Source: Pseudomonas azotoformans
Lineage (GTDB): Bacteria > Pseudomonadota > Gammaproteobacteria > Pseudomonadales > Pseudomonadaceae
Assembly (NCBI RefSeq): GCF_001579805.1
Contig: NZ_CP014546.1
Span: forward strand, 5,704,001 to 5,768,000
Direction of reading: 5' to 3'
DNA: 64,000 bases
A program made the translations under genes and the position numbers. Below are positions 9,216 through 18,559 of this stretch, one piece after another. Position 1 is the stretch's first letter. The number at the start of each line of letters is the position of its first letter. The notes beneath the pieces were generated by a model. It worked only from the letters and a program-made list of their open reading frames with translations. It had not been told where the DNA came from and ran no database searches.

Positions 9216-9961
9216 TATTGCTGATTTCAGATTTGCATCTGGAAGAGGAGCGCCCGGATATCACCCGGGCGTTTCTGGATCTGCTCCACACCCGCGCCCG
9301 AGGCGCCCAGGCGTTGTACATTCTGGGGGACTTCTTTGAAGCCTGGATTGGCGACGATGGGATGACGCCCTTCCAGCGCTCCATCTGCGAGGCTCTGCGC
9401 GAGCTGAGCGACAGCGGCACCCCGATTTTCATCATGCACGGCAACCGCGATTTCCTGATCGGCAAGGCGTTCTGCAAAGCCGCAGGTGCCACCTTGCTCA
9501 AGGACCCGAGTGTCGTGCAGCTCCATGGCGAGCCCGTGCTGTTGATGCACGGCGACAGCCTCTGTACCCGCGACGTCGGCTATATGAAGCTGCGACGCAT
9601 CCTGCGCAACCCCATTGTGTTGTTTATCCTGCGCCACCTTCCGTTGAGCACCCGCCACAAGTTGGCGCGCAAGCTGCGCAGCGAAAGCCGGGCGCAAACG
9701 CGCATGAAGGCCAACGATATTGTTGATGTCACCCCCGAGGAAGTGCCACGGGTGATGCAGCAGTTCGGCGTGCGCACCCTGGTCCACGGCCACACCCACC
9801 GCCCCGCCATTCATAAGTTGCAGATTGGTGACCAGGCGGCCAAGCGCATTGTGCTGGGGGATTGGGACAAGCAAGGGTGGGCATTGCAGTTGGATGAGCA
9901 AGGGTTTCAGTTGGCGGCGTTTGATTTTGTAAACCCGCAGTTGGCGCTACCCGGAGCCTGA
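9212..9961 (+). CDS. lpxH: UDP-2,3-diacylglucosamine diphosphatase
   Basis: A 249-residue calcineurin-like metallophosphoesterase that hydrolyses UDP-2,3-diacylglucosamine to lipid X in the fourth step of lipid A synthesis, at the cytoplasmic face of the inner membrane. The metal-binding motifs appear in order: [41 protein letters not shown] and HGHTHRPA. The GTG start overlaps the ppiB stop. The length matches LpxH of E. coli and P. aeruginosa. A long imperfect hairpin follows the stop. Confidence 0.96.
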   Translation: MILLISDLHLEEERPDITRAFLDLLHTRARGAQALYILGDFFEAWIGDDGMTPFQRSICEALRELSDSGTPIFIMHGNRDFLIGKAFCKAAGATLLKDPSVVQLHGEPVLLMHGDSLCTRDVGYMKLRRILRNPIVLFILRHLPLSTRHKLARKLRSESRAQTRMKANDIVDVTPEEVPRVMQQFGVRTLVHGHTHRPAIHKLQIGDQAAKRIVLGDWDKQGWALQLDEQGFQLAAFDFVNPQLALPGA

Positions 9962-9982
9962 TACACCGCGTTCCGGCTCGCT

Positions 9983-10036
9983 CTTTTGTGGTGAGCGAGC
10001 TTGCCTCGCGCGGGGCAAGCCCGCTCACCACAAAAG
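9983..10036. repeat. Long REP-type inverted repeat, probable bidirectional terminator
   Basis: The arms CTTTTGTGGTGAGCG / CGCTCACCACAAAAG continue inward, after one mismatch, to GCTTGCC / GGCAAGC, giving a 54-base hairpin between the convergent lpxH and emrB genes. The inner GCAAGCCCGCTC block is shared with the REP-like hairpins at 14838 and 62588, so this looks like a member of the Pseudomonas REP family rather than a unique terminator. Confidence 0.75.
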
Positions 10037-10053
10037 CAGGGTCAACCTACCAG

Positions 10054-11583
10054 TTAGTGGCCGGAAGCTGCCGGCCCCGCCTTCGCGGTAAACGGCGGCT
10101 TCGCCAACCACACCAGCAACATCAACCCCATGAACATCCACCCTAGCAACGTGAAGTAGTCCACGGTGGACATCATGTACGCCTGGCTGGTGAGAATCTG
10201 ATCCAGCTGCGCATACGCCTTGTGCCCTGCCCCGCCCAGCGCCTGCAAGGCATCGCGGGTGGCGGAGTCGTAGGTGGTCATGTTTTCGCTCATGTACGCA
10301 TGGTGCTGGTCCGCCCGACGGATCCAGATCCAAGTAGTCAGCGACGCCGCAAAACTACCGCCCAAGGTCCGCAGGAAGGTGGCCAGGCCAGCGCCATCGG
10401 CAATCTGGTGCGGCGGAAGGTCGGACATCAGGATGCTCAGGGTCGGCATGAAGAACAGCGCCACACCGATGCCCATGAACAGCTGCACCAGGGCGATGTG
10501 CTGGAAGTCCACTTCATTGGTGAAGCCAGCGCGCATGAAGCAGCTCAGGCCAATCGCCAGGAACGCCAGGCCCGCCAGCAGGCGCAGGTCGAACTTGTGC
10601 GCGTACTTGCCCACGAACGGCGACATCAACACCGGCAGAATCCCGATCGGCGCTACCGCCAAGCCAGCCCATGTGGCGGTGTAGCCCATCTGGGTCTGCA
10701 GCCATTGCGGCAGGATCAGGTTGATACCGAAGAAGCCTGCGTAACCCAGGATCAGCACAATGGTGCCGATGCGGAAGTTACGGTAGGCGAACAGCTTCAG
10801 GTTGACCACCGGGTGTTTGTCGGTGAGTTCCCAGATGATGAACACCGCCAGGGCAATCACCGAAATCGCCGCACCGATGATGATGAAGTTGGATTCGAAC
10901 CAGTCCAGGTCATTGCCCTTGTCGAGGATGATCTGCAAGGCGCCGACGCCGACGATGAGGCTCAACAGCCCCACGTAGTCCATCGGTTGATGGCTGGTGA
11001 CCACGGGGCGTTTCTTCAGCTGGGAACGCACCACCATCACCGCAAAGATGCCGATCGGTACGTTGATGAAGAAGATCCACGGCCAGCTGTAGCTGTCGGT
11101 GATCCAGCCGCCGAGGATCGGCCCGGCAATCGGCGCCACCACCGTAACCATCGCAAGCAACGCCAGGGCCATGCCGCGCCTCGCCGGGGGATAGACCGCG
11201 ATCAGCAGGGTCTGGGTCATCGGGTACAACGGCCCGGCGACTAAGCCTTGCAGCACCCGAAAGCCGATCAGCTCGGGCATCGAGGTGGAAATACCGCAGA
11301 GGAACGAAGCCAGCACAAACAGGATGGTCGCCCACAGGAACAGCTTCACCTCGCCAAAGCGGCGGCTCAGCCAGCCGGTCAGTGGCAAGGCAATCGCATT
11401 GCTCACCGCGAACGAGGTGATGACCCAGGTGCCCTGCTCCGAACTCACGCCCAGGTTGCCGGAAATGGTCGGCAACGCCACGTTGGCGATAGTGGTGTCG
11501 AGCACCTGCATAAAGGTCGCCAGCGACAGGCCAATAGTGGCCATCAACAGGCTGGGTGGCGTGAAGGAGGCGTTATTGCTCAT
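10054..11583 (-). CDS. emrB: DHA2 family multidrug efflux MFS transporter (EmrB type)
   Basis: A 509-residue, 14-segment drug:H+ antiporter. It starts in ATIGLSLATFMQVLDTTIANVALPTISG, the DHA2 motif (LDxTIVNVALP), and has GWLSRRFGEVKLFLWA after segment 2, LQGLVAGPLYPM, and GPILGGWITDSYSWPWIFFINVPIG (motif C with the following loop). It is the inner-membrane pump of a tripartite system: its ATG overlaps the emrA stop (TGATG) and the outer membrane factor is encoded just upstream. Substrates of Emr-type pumps are hydrophobic uncouplers, phenolics and some antibiotics; the actual range is unknown. The operon is likely controlled by the MarR protein at its head. Confidence 0.95.
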   Translation of the reverse strand: MSNNASFTPPSLLMATIGLSLATFMQVLDTTIANVALPTISGNLGVSSEQGTWVITSFAVSNAIALPLTGWLSRRFGEVKLFLWATILFVLASFLCGISTSMPELIGFRVLQGLVAGPLYPMTQTLLIAVYPPARRGMALALLAMVTVVAPIAGPILGGWITDSYSWPWIFFINVPIGIFAVMVVRSQLKKRPVVTSHQPMDYVGLLSLIVGVGALQIILDKGNDLDWFESNFIIIGAAISVIALAVFIIWELTDKHPVVNLKLFAYRNFRIGTIVLILGYAGFFGINLILPQWLQTQMGYTATWAGLAVAPIGILPVLMSPFVGKYAHKFDLRLLAGLAFLAIGLSCFMRAGFTNEVDFQHIALVQLFMGIGVALFFMPTLSILMSDLPPHQIADGAGLATFLRTLGGSFAASLTTWIWIRRADQHHAYMSENMTTYDSATRDALQALGGAGHKAYAQLDQILTSQAYMMSTVDYFTLLGWMFMGLMLLVWLAKPPFTAKAGPAASGH

Positions 11584-12782
11584 CAGCGTTGCACAGCCTT
11601 GGGCGAGGCGAGGCTGTTGTCATGGATCAACTGGGTGATCATGGCGTCGGCTTCAGCCAGTTGGCGGTCATACACGTTGGTGGTGAACGAAGCTTTCTGC
11701 GGCGCCTGTTGCGCCAGGACCGGGCCGCTCTGGTCGTGCAAATCGACGTTGACCAGGGTGCTCAAGCCCACGCGCAGCGGGTGCTTGGCCAACTCATCGG
11801 CGTTGATATGGATGCGCACCGGCACCCGTTGCACGATCTTGATCCAGTTACCGGTGGCGTTCTGCGCCGGCAACAGGGCAAATGCGCTGCCCGTGCCCGC
11901 ACCGAGACTGTCGATGGTGCCGCTGAATTTCACGTCGCTGCCGTAGATGTCCGACTCGATGTCTACTGGCTGGCCGATACGCATGTCGCGCAGCTGGGTT
12001 TCCTTGAAGTTGGCGTCGATCCACAGCTGGTTCAGCGGGATCACCGCCATCAACGCGGTGCCCGGTTGCACACGCTGGCCCAGTTGCACGGTGCGCTTGG
12101 CCACGTAGCCGGTGACCGGTGCAATCAAGGTGCTGCGCGCATTGGTCAGGTAGGCCTGACGCAATTGCGCGGCGGCGGCCTGCACGTCCGGATGGGACGA
12201 GATCACGGTGTCATCCACCAATGCGTTGGTGGTTTTCAGTTGCTGCTCAAGGTTGGTCAGCGCGTTTTTAGCGGCGGTCAGGCTGTCACGGGCGTGGGAC
12301 AGTTCTTCCTGGGAAATCGCCCCGCCCTGGGCCAGGGTTTTACGGCGGTTGAAGTTGTCCTGGGCGGTTTGCACATCGGCTTTTTGTGCGTTGACCTGGG
12401 CTTTCATACCGTCGACGTTGCTGTACAGGCCGCGCACCTGGCGCACGGTGCGGGCCAGGTTGGCCTGGGCACTTTGCAGGCCGACGGCGGCGTCGTTCGG
12501 GTCGAAGTTGACCAGCACCTGGCCTTCGTGGACCAGGTCGCCATCATCGGCGCCGATGCTGACCACAGTGCCGGTGACCAGCGGGGTGATCTCCACCACG
12601 TTGCCATTCACGTAGGCGTCGTCGGTGCTCTCGTTGAAGCGGCCGTAAAGTTCGTACCAGCCCCACACGCCTACCACCGCCAGGATGACGATCAGCGCCA
12701 GGCCGATCAGCATCACTTTGCGTTTGCGGGGGTTGTTGTCCTGGGGTTGTTCAGTTGCGTTAGTGTTTTCGGCAGTGGCCAT
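11583..12782 (-). CDS. emrA: HlyD family periplasmic adaptor subunit (EmrA type)
   Basis: A 399-residue membrane fusion protein. A cytoplasmic tail (residues 1-22) with NPRKRK is followed by one membrane anchor (about 23-43). The lipoyl half-motif TPLVTGTVVSIGADDGDLVHEGQVLVNFDP comes next, then a long coiled-coil hairpin (about 90-205, rich in Ala, Gln and Arg) and the second lipoyl half STLIAPVTGYVAKRTVQLGQRVQPGTALMAVIP. It bridges EmrB and the outer membrane factor. It starts 15 bases after the outer membrane factor stop and overlaps emrB by one base, so the three are co-transcribed. Confidence 0.95.
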   Translation of the reverse strand: MATAENTNATEQPQDNNPRKRKVMLIGLALIVILAVVGVWGWYELYGRFNESTDDAYVNGNVVEITPLVTGTVVSIGADDGDLVHEGQVLVNFDPNDAAVGLQSAQANLARTVRQVRGLYSNVDGMKAQVNAQKADVQTAQDNFNRRKTLAQGGAISQEELSHARDSLTAAKNALTNLEQQLKTTNALVDDTVISSHPDVQAAAAQLRQAYLTNARSTLIAPVTGYVAKRTVQLGQRVQPGTALMAVIPLNQLWIDANFKETQLRDMRIGQPVDIESDIYGSDVKFSGTIDSLGAGTGSAFALLPAQNATGNWIKIVQRVPVRIHINADELAKHPLRVGLSTLVNVDLHDQSGPVLAQQAPQKASFTTNVYDRQLAEADAMITQLIHDNSLASPKAVQR

Positions 12783-12797
12783 GACAAATACCTCAAA

Positions 12798-14246
12798 TTA
12801 TTCCGAGCGGGCGGGGGTGGTCGCGGCCATGTTCCTGGCGTCGTATCCGCCACCCAGGGCCTGCATCAATTGAATCGACAGATCGATCTGCGCGGCATTC
12901 AGCGTCGCCAGCTGACGCTGGGCCTGCAGCAATTGCTGCTCGATGCTGAGCACATCCAAGTAGTTGCCGATGCCGGAGCTGTAGCGCTGCACACCGGTGT
13001 CGTAGGACTGCTGGGCAATGTCCGCGGCATGTTGCTGGGCCTGGATCTGCCGGCCGGTGTCGCGCAGTTGTGAAAGGGTGTTGCCAATATCGCCCAGGGC
13101 TTGCACCAGGGTCTTGTTGTACTGCGCCACTGCCAGGTCGTAGTCGGCGTCGCGGGCATCGAGGTCGGCGCGCAGGCGGCCGCCGTCAAAGATCGGCAGC
13201 GAGATCGTCGGCGCAATGTTGAAGAAGCGGCTGGCCGAACCGAACATCGCATCCCCCAGCAACGACTCGGCCCCGGCGCTCGCGCTCAGGTTGAGGTTGG
13301 GGTAGAAGCGGGTCTTGCTCGCGTCGATATTCTTGCCGGCCGCTTCGACGCGCCAGCGCGCAGCGATCAGGTCCGGACGACGGCCCAGCAGCTCGGCGGG
13401 CAGCACCGATGGCACGGCAACAGCGCTGGGTTTCAGCACGTTGGGCCGAGCGAGTTCACTGCCACGGTCCGGGCCTTTACCGAGCAACACCGCCAGGGCG
13501 ATCTTGGCGCTTTGCAGCTGTTTTTCCGCGTCGATCAGTTGCGACTGCGAGCTGGCTTCCAGGCTTTCGGTCTGCTGGTACTGGTAGTGGCTGTCGATGC
13601 CCGAGTTCAGGCGGCGCTGGCCCAGGTCGAGCATCTGCCGGGTGCGCTTGAGGTCGTCGTTGGCCAAGTCCCGCACGATATGGGCCTGGCCCAGGTCGCT
13701 GTAGGCCTTGGCCACGTTGGCGGCCAGGGTCAGGCGCGCGGCCTGTTGATCGACCTGGGCGGCACGCGCCTCGCCCAACGCCGCTTCCCAGGCGGCCCGC
13801 TGGCCACCCCAGAGGTCGAAGTTGTAGTTGAAGCTGGCGCCGATGTTGCGCACGGTGGAGTAGGCATCGCCTTCGCCCCGTGGGTCCTGGTCTTTGGCCA
13901 GGCGCGAGCGTGTCACACCGGCGCTGGCATCCAGGGTCGGCATGCGCTCGGCGTTGGCGGCATAGGCAGCGGCTTCGGCCTGGTGGGCACGGGCGCTGGC
14001 GACTTGCATGTCGGGGCTGTTTTGCAGGGCTTCCTGGATCAGGCCGTCGAGCTGTGGGTCGCCGAGGCTTTTCCACCAGTCGGCGCTGGGCCAGGCCGCG
14101 CTCGACAGGGTCACGCCGCTCAACGTCTTGCCGGTTTGCAGGGTGCCAGCGTCGAGCCGTGTGCCTTGGGTATCGAGGCCGCTGTAGTTGGCGCAACCGG
14201 CCATGCTCATGGCCACCAGCACCAGGCTAAGTGCGCGTCTGTTCAT
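12798..14246 (-). CDS. Outer membrane efflux lipoprotein (NodT/OprM-type TolC family factor)
   Basis: A 482-residue outer membrane factor. The lipoprotein signal peptide is MNRRALSLVLVAMSMAGCANYS, with lipobox MAGC and Cys18 as lipid attachment. Two OEP domains follow; typical parts are ADWWKSLGDPQLDGLIQEAL, NFDLWGGQRAAWEAALGE, LLGRRPDLIAARWRVEAA and PTISLPIFDGGRLRADLDARDADYDLAVAQYNKT. It forms the trimeric exit duct for EmrAB. The start overlaps the marR stop by four bases (ATGA), which makes this a marR-OMF-emrA-emrB operon. Placement of the OMF gene first differs from E. coli emrRAB, which uses unlinked TolC. Confidence 0.94.
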   Translation of the reverse strand: MNRRALSLVLVAMSMAGCANYSGLDTQGTRLDAGTLQTGKTLSGVTLSSAAWPSADWWKSLGDPQLDGLIQEALQNSPDMQVASARAHQAEAAAYAANAERMPTLDASAGVTRSRLAKDQDPRGEGDAYSTVRNIGASFNYNFDLWGGQRAAWEAALGEARAAQVDQQAARLTLAANVAKAYSDLGQAHIVRDLANDDLKRTRQMLDLGQRRLNSGIDSHYQYQQTESLEASSQSQLIDAEKQLQSAKIALAVLLGKGPDRGSELARPNVLKPSAVAVPSVLPAELLGRRPDLIAARWRVEAAGKNIDASKTRFYPNLNLSASAGAESLLGDAMFGSASRFFNIAPTISLPIFDGGRLRADLDARDADYDLAVAQYNKTLVQALGDIGNTLSQLRDTGRQIQAQQHAADIAQQSYDTGVQRYSSGIGNYLDVLSIEQQLLQAQRQLATLNAAQIDLSIQLMQALGGGYDARNMAATTPARSE

Positions 14247-14716
14247 TCATTACCTACCCGCTGGATGACGATGGCGTCACCGGCAGCTACCAGAATTTTC
14301 TTGAGGATGCGTTCCAGGGTCTGCAACTCGCCAGGCTCCAGGGCGCCGGCCAGTTCGTTCATCGACTGCGCGCCGATGTGCGGCAGCATGTCCGCCAGGC
14401 GCTGGCCATCTTCGGTGAGCACCAGCCGCACCTGGCGCCGGTCCTGCTCGGAACGCTGGCGTGCCAGCAGGCCCTTCTGTTCCAGGCGGTCGAGCATGCG
14501 GGTCATGGAGCCGCTGTCCAAGGACAGGTTGCGGCACAGCTCCGCCGGGGTATCGACGTCGAACTGGGCAATGATGATCAACACCTTGAACTGCGCGGCG
14601 GTTACACCGTGCGGCTCCATATGGGTGTCGATAATGCGGTCCTTGAGCAGCGCCGCCCGGCCTAGAAGCAGGCCAAGATGGCAGTTGCGAAAACTGTCAG
14701 GGGTGAAGTGGGGCAT
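14243..14716 (-). CDS. MarR family transcriptional regulator of the efflux operon (EmrR-like)
   Basis: A 157-residue MarR protein. The winged helix includes TAAQFKVLIIIAQFDVDTPAELCRNLSLDSGSMTRMLDRLEQKGLLAR and the wing SEQDRRQVRLVLTEDGQRLA. It is the first gene of the efflux operon. Two palindromes, 14733-14746 and 14766-14779, lie just upstream of its start with centres 33 bases apart, so a dimer pair would bind the same helix face and autorepress the operon. The inducing ligand is likely an aromatic acid or uncoupler, as known for EmrR; that is inference. Confidence 0.93.
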   Translation of the reverse strand: MPHFTPDSFRNCHLGLLLGRAALLKDRIIDTHMEPHGVTAAQFKVLIIIAQFDVDTPAELCRNLSLDSGSMTRMLDRLEQKGLLARQRSEQDRRQVRLVLTEDGQRLADMLPHIGAQSMNELAGALEPGELQTLERILKKILVAAGDAIVIQRVGNE

Positions 14717-14732
14717 CGGAAGTCACCTTATT

Positions 14733-14746
14733 ACTGCCTAGGCAGT
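14733..14746. promoter_or_regulatory. Proximal MarR operator palindrome
   Basis: ACTGCCTAGGCAGT is a perfect 14-base palindrome 17 bases upstream of the marR start codon. On the minus strand it overlaps a plausible promoter (TTGTCA, 18 bases, then AGTAAT), so binding would occlude RNA polymerase. Its near-copy lies at 14766. The symmetry is seen; the assignment to the adjacent MarR is inferred. Confidence 0.75.
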
Positions 14747-14765
14747 GAATGTATGACAAGATGTT

Positions 14766-14779
14766 ACTGCTTAGGCAGC
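14766..14779. promoter_or_regulatory. Distal MarR operator, near-palindrome
   Basis: ACTGCTTAGGCAGC matches 12 of 14 bases of the proximal site. Its centre is 33 bases away, about three helical turns, consistent with two regulator dimers on one DNA face. Confidence 0.7.
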
Positions 14780-14837
14780 GAATGTCAAATGGAATTATTA
14801 GCTTGCTTGGTAATTGCGCGATAAGCGGTTTTGAATG

Positions 14838-14872
14838 CAAGCAAATGTGGGAGCAAGCCCGCTCCCACATTT
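14838..14872. terminator. REP-like hairpin terminator downstream of tamB
   Basis: A 12-base perfect stem AAATGTGGGAGC / GCTCCCACATTT with loop AAGCCC lies 16 bases past the tamB stop. The TGTGGGAGC...GCTCCCACA core also occurs at 62588, so it belongs to the dispersed Pseudomonas REP/hairpin family and probably doubles as a terminator. Confidence 0.8.
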
Positions 14873-14887
14873 TTCACCGAGTAAGGT

Positions 14888-17800
14888 TTAGAAATCGCGT
14901 TTGTAGAAGATATCCAGGGAACTGGCCACACCACTGGCCACTTCCAGATACACCTTCTTGCTCAACAAGTAGCGCAAGGCGATCGTACTGGCCGGTTCGA
15001 ACACCCCCACCCCATACCGCAGGCTGAGTTTCTCGGTGATCTTGCCGCTGGCCACCACGGCGGTGTTGTTGCCGCTGCCCTGGGTGTCGAGCTCAAAGTC
15101 CTGGATCCCCAGGTTCTTCGCCAGGTCCGACGTCACCCCGGCGCTGCCCATCAAACCCAAGCCCAATGCGGCCTGGGCCAGCATGTTGTTATCTTCACCG
15201 GTCGTGCTTAGCGGACGCCCCAGCACCAGATAGGACAGCGCCTGTTCCTGGCTCATGGCCGGCTCCGAGAAGATTTGCGTGGTGGGCTGTTCGGCGCTGC
15301 CGCTCAGGCGGATACCGGCGATCACATCGTCGGTCTTGCGGATCGCTTCAATATCCAGGTACGGCTGGTCCAACGGCCCGGCAAACAGCAACCGCGCACG
15401 ACGAACGTCCAGCTTCTGGCCGTAGGCACGGTAACGCCCATCGTTGAGCCACAGCTCGCCACGGGTGTCCATGTTGTCGCCGATATGCACCTGGCCCTGC
15501 ACCTTGGCGGTGAGGCCGAAGCCTGAGAAGTTGAGCTTGTCTTCACCCACCACTACGTCGATGTCCATCGCCATCGCCATCGGCGGCTTGCCCTCTTCGG
15601 TCTGGCTGCCGATGATCACCGTGTCATCCGAGACCTTGACGGTGGACGGCGGCAGTTCGCGTACGGTGATATCGCCGCGTGGGATGTGCACTTTGCCAGC
15701 GATGGCCAGCTTGTCGTTCTTCAGGCTGATTTTCAGGTCGGGCGCCACTTCCAGCACGGCGTAGGGTTCCACCGTGACCGGCAGTTGCGAGCCTTGCAGG
15801 CTGAGGTCCACCACCAGCGCCTGGCCCCAGTCGATCTGGCCCTTGAGGCTGCCCTGCCCGGCCTTGCCACTGCGCCAGCCACCGTTGAGCTGCACGCTTT
15901 CACCGGCAATCAGCGCCTGCACGTTCAGGCCTTCCAGGCTGATGGGCAGCTCCGGACCGGAAATCTCGCCGCCCACCAGGTTCACGTTGCCGTTGACCTG
16001 GGGCGCCAACAGGCCACCGGAGATACGCCCATTGCCATTGAGCTTGCCGTTGAGGGTTTCCACCATCGGCACAAACGGCCGCGCCACGGCGAGATCGAGG
16101 CCGACCAGGCTGAAGTTGCCGGTGATCGGCTTGTTCTTCGGCAACGGGTTGATCTGCGCCTGCACCATCAATTCGCCAAGCTTGCCGCCACGGAAATTCA
16201 GCTGCGTGTCGATACGCTTGGGATTGAGGGTGGTTTCCAACTTGAGCGTGTCGTAGGGGAAGTCCAGCCATTGGTCCTTGTCCTTCACGCGCAAAGTGCC
16301 GCCACTGGCATCCACCGCGACCACGCCTTTAGGGCCGCTGTCGGGCAGGTCCAGTTGCAAGTCGGCGTTGAGCTTGCCCTGCCAGGCGAAATCCTTGGGC
16401 AAAAACGCCGCCAGGCTGTCGATGGGGAATTGCTTGAGGTGGTAACGCAGCTTTGGCTCAGGCATCAGGCGCTGGTCTTCGCCGCACAGACTCGCCGGGC
16501 CGGACACCCAGCAGTGCGCAGCAAATGTCAGCTTGCCATCGGCCATGCGTTCGATCTTCGCCGGGGCTTGCAGCTTCCAGTCCTGGCCACCGGCTTGGAC
16601 ATCGCCACTGGCCAGGCGCCCGCGCCAGTTGCCTTTGTCGAGGTTGCCGTCCAACGCCAGGGCGAGCTTGACCAGCGGCCCGGCCAGGTCCAGTTGGACC
16701 TTCTGGTTCTTGATATCGCCCTGGGCGCTGGCGGTCAGGGTACCGACCTGGGTGTCGCCGGATTGGATGCCGCTGCCTTTCAGGTCGATCTTGGCGCGCT
16801 GGGCACTGTCCAGGCTGGCGTCGAGGGTAAGGTTTTGCAGGCGGTTATCGGCAAATGCCAGTTGTTGGCCCTTGAGAGCGAGCTTGCCCTGGGGGGCGTT
16901 GAGGCTGCCGGCCACGTCGAGTCGACCGTTGACCTGCCCGCGCAATTGCGGCCAGAGCTGGGCCAGGCGTGCCAGCTTGATATCAATCTGCCCGGCCAGG
17001 CGCTGTTGCAGGCTGCCGCTGCCATTGATGCGGTTGTCTCCCAGGCGGATATCCAGGTTGGCCAGCGTCCACTGCTCGCCCGCGCCTTCCGCCTTGACCG
17101 CCAACACAGCGGTTTGCCCACGCAGGCGGCCCTTGAGGTCGAGGTCGGCGTTCAGCTTGAGTTGCTCGTTCTTGAACTCGCCCTTGCTGCGTAGCGGCCC
17201 GGCCAAGGTGCCCGGCAGTTCTGCGACCCAGTACGCCGGGTTCAGCGCCGACAGGTCCAGCGCGGTGTCCCAGGCAATGCCGTCGGCGAATTGCAGGTTC
17301 AGGTGGCCTTCGGCCTTGCCTTGGCCAGCGGTGAGTTTCAGCTCGGGCAGGAAAATTTGCTTGAGGTCGCCACTGAACGGCGTGACCACATTGAACTTGC
17401 CCGCCGGGCCGTCGAGGTCGGCCTTGAGGTTGCCCAGGTAGTTGCCGTCCTTGTAGGAAATCTCACCATTGAAAGTACGCAGCGCGACTTGTGGCTCGTC
17501 GATCACCGGGTAGAGGCGGTGCCAGGGGAAGTCCAGCCAGTCGATCTTGGCGTCGGCGCTGAAGCCCTGTTGCCAATCCAATTGGGCCGTCAGCTTGAGG
17601 CTCTGTTTGTCACCGGCATTCAGGTCCAGACCGGCGATCTGCGCGCCCTTGGCGTCGACCCGACCTTGCAGCAGCAAGTCCACCGGACCTTTTTCCGCAG
17701 GCAGCACGGCCTTGCCCAACAGTTGGTAGCCGCGGCTCAAGTCGCCTTTGGCGGTGAGGTCGAGTTGATTGAGTTGCAGGGTGTCGGGCAGGTCGGCGCT

Positions 17801-18559
17801 GGGTTTGAAACCGTCGGCGGTGATGTGCACCTGGGCTGGAAGGTTGTCCGCCAGCGGTTGCAGTTCGCCCGTGAGCTTGGCAGGCAGGTAACCGCTGCTG
17901 TCGGCGTCGAGCTTGAGGGTCTTGAGCAGGTCGCCTTCAACCTTGAGCGCCACCTTCCACGCTGCGCCGCCCGGTGCGTAGGGCAGGCTCAGGTTACCGG
18001 TGACGCTCAATGGCCAGTCGCCGGTGGGTTGCAGCAGGCCGGCGAGGTCCAGCACCAGGTCATCCCGTTGCAGGTGTACCGAGTCGATCTGCATGCCGGC
18101 CGCCGTCCAATGCGCCGCGAGTTGAAGCCCCTTGAGTTCTTCGCTGCCATTAAACAGAAGGCTGCCAACGCGAACGTCGCCCAGCTGGATGGCTAGCGGC
18201 AGTTTCAAATCCGGCAGTTGGATCGGACCGCTGCTTTCTTCGGTGCTCGGTGGAAATTGCAGGCGGACCTGTTCCACATCCAGTTGATTGATGCACAGCG
18301 TCATGCGCAACAGGCACGCCGGCGACCAATCAAAGGTGGGGGCCTTGAGTTCGACGCGGCTGCTGTCCTGCTGCCACAACAAATGGTCGGCGCTCCATTG
18401 GCCACCCAGATGCCCTTGGAAATTTTCTACCGTCAAACCCGGTACACGGCCCAACGCCCAGCGGCTGCCCGCCTGGGTGCCGAGCACCGTCCACACTGCC
18501 AACAACAGCACGGCAAGGATGGCCACCACGGCCAGCCCCGCTATTTTCACACCACGCAT
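14888..18559 (-). CDS. tamB: Translocation and assembly module inner membrane component TamB
   Basis: A 1223-residue AsmA-like/DUF490 protein that spans the periplasm. One N-terminal anchor covers about residues 5-27 (IAGLAVVAILAVLLLAVW), followed by VENFQGHLGGQWSADHLLW, the family opening. A very long repeated beta-strand region forms the lipid groove. The C-terminal TamB domain contains GKVHIPRGDITVRELP, TRGELWLNDGRYRAYGQKLDVRRARLLFAGPLDQPYLDIEA split over several strands, ALSYLVLGRPLS, and ends LEVASGVASSLDIFYKRDF. TamB acts in phospholipid delivery to, and protein assembly in, the outer membrane. ATG at 18559 overlaps the tamA stop (TGATG); a GTG one codon upstream is an alternative. Confidence 0.96.
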   Translation of the reverse strand: MRGVKIAGLAVVAILAVLLLAVWTVLGTQAGSRWALGRVPGLTVENFQGHLGGQWSADHLLWQQDSSRVELKAPTFDWSPACLLRMTLCINQLDVEQVRLQFPPSTEESSGPIQLPDLKLPLAIQLGDVRVGSLLFNGSEELKGLQLAAHWTAAGMQIDSVHLQRDDLVLDLAGLLQPTGDWPLSVTGNLSLPYAPGGAAWKVALKVEGDLLKTLKLDADSSGYLPAKLTGELQPLADNLPAQVHITADGFKPSADLPDTLQLNQLDLTAKGDLSRGYQLLGKAVLPAEKGPVDLLLQGRVDAKGAQIAGLDLNAGDKQSLKLTAQLDWQQGFSADAKIDWLDFPWHRLYPVIDEPQVALRTFNGEISYKDGNYLGNLKADLDGPAGKFNVVTPFSGDLKQIFLPELKLTAGQGKAEGHLNLQFADGIAWDTALDLSALNPAYWVAELPGTLAGPLRSKGEFKNEQLKLNADLDLKGRLRGQTAVLAVKAEGAGEQWTLANLDIRLGDNRINGSGSLQQRLAGQIDIKLARLAQLWPQLRGQVNGRLDVAGSLNAPQGKLALKGQQLAFADNRLQNLTLDASLDSAQRAKIDLKGSGIQSGDTQVGTLTASAQGDIKNQKVQLDLAGPLVKLALALDGNLDKGNWRGRLASGDVQAGGQDWKLQAPAKIERMADGKLTFAAHCWVSGPASLCGEDQRLMPEPKLRYHLKQFPIDSLAAFLPKDFAWQGKLNADLQLDLPDSGPKGVVAVDASGGTLRVKDKDQWLDFPYDTLKLETTLNPKRIDTQLNFRGGKLGELMVQAQINPLPKNKPITGNFSLVGLDLAVARPFVPMVETLNGKLNGNGRISGGLLAPQVNGNVNLVGGEISGPELPISLEGLNVQALIAGESVQLNGGWRSGKAGQGSLKGQIDWGQALVVDLSLQGSQLPVTVEPYAVLEVAPDLKISLKNDKLAIAGKVHIPRGDITVRELPPSTVKVSDDTVIIGSQTEEGKPPMAMAMDIDVVVGEDKLNFSGFGLTAKVQGQVHIGDNMDTRGELWLNDGRYRAYGQKLDVRRARLLFAGPLDQPYLDIEAIRKTDDVIAGIRLSGSAEQPTTQIFSEPAMSQEQALSYLVLGRPLSTTGEDNNMLAQAALGLGLMGSAGVTSDLAKNLGIQDFELDTQGSGNNTAVVASGKITEKLSLRYGVGVFEPASTIALRYLLSKKVYLEVASGVASSLDIFYKRDF

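Noticed and set aside
13101..14741. 546-codon open frame opposite the outer membrane factor and marR genes
   Set aside because: No recognisable motif; it spans two genes with firm assignments and follows from high GC.
15686..17194. Long open frame opposite tamB
   Set aside because: Shadow of tamB; repetitive Leu/Val/Gln composition without domain features.
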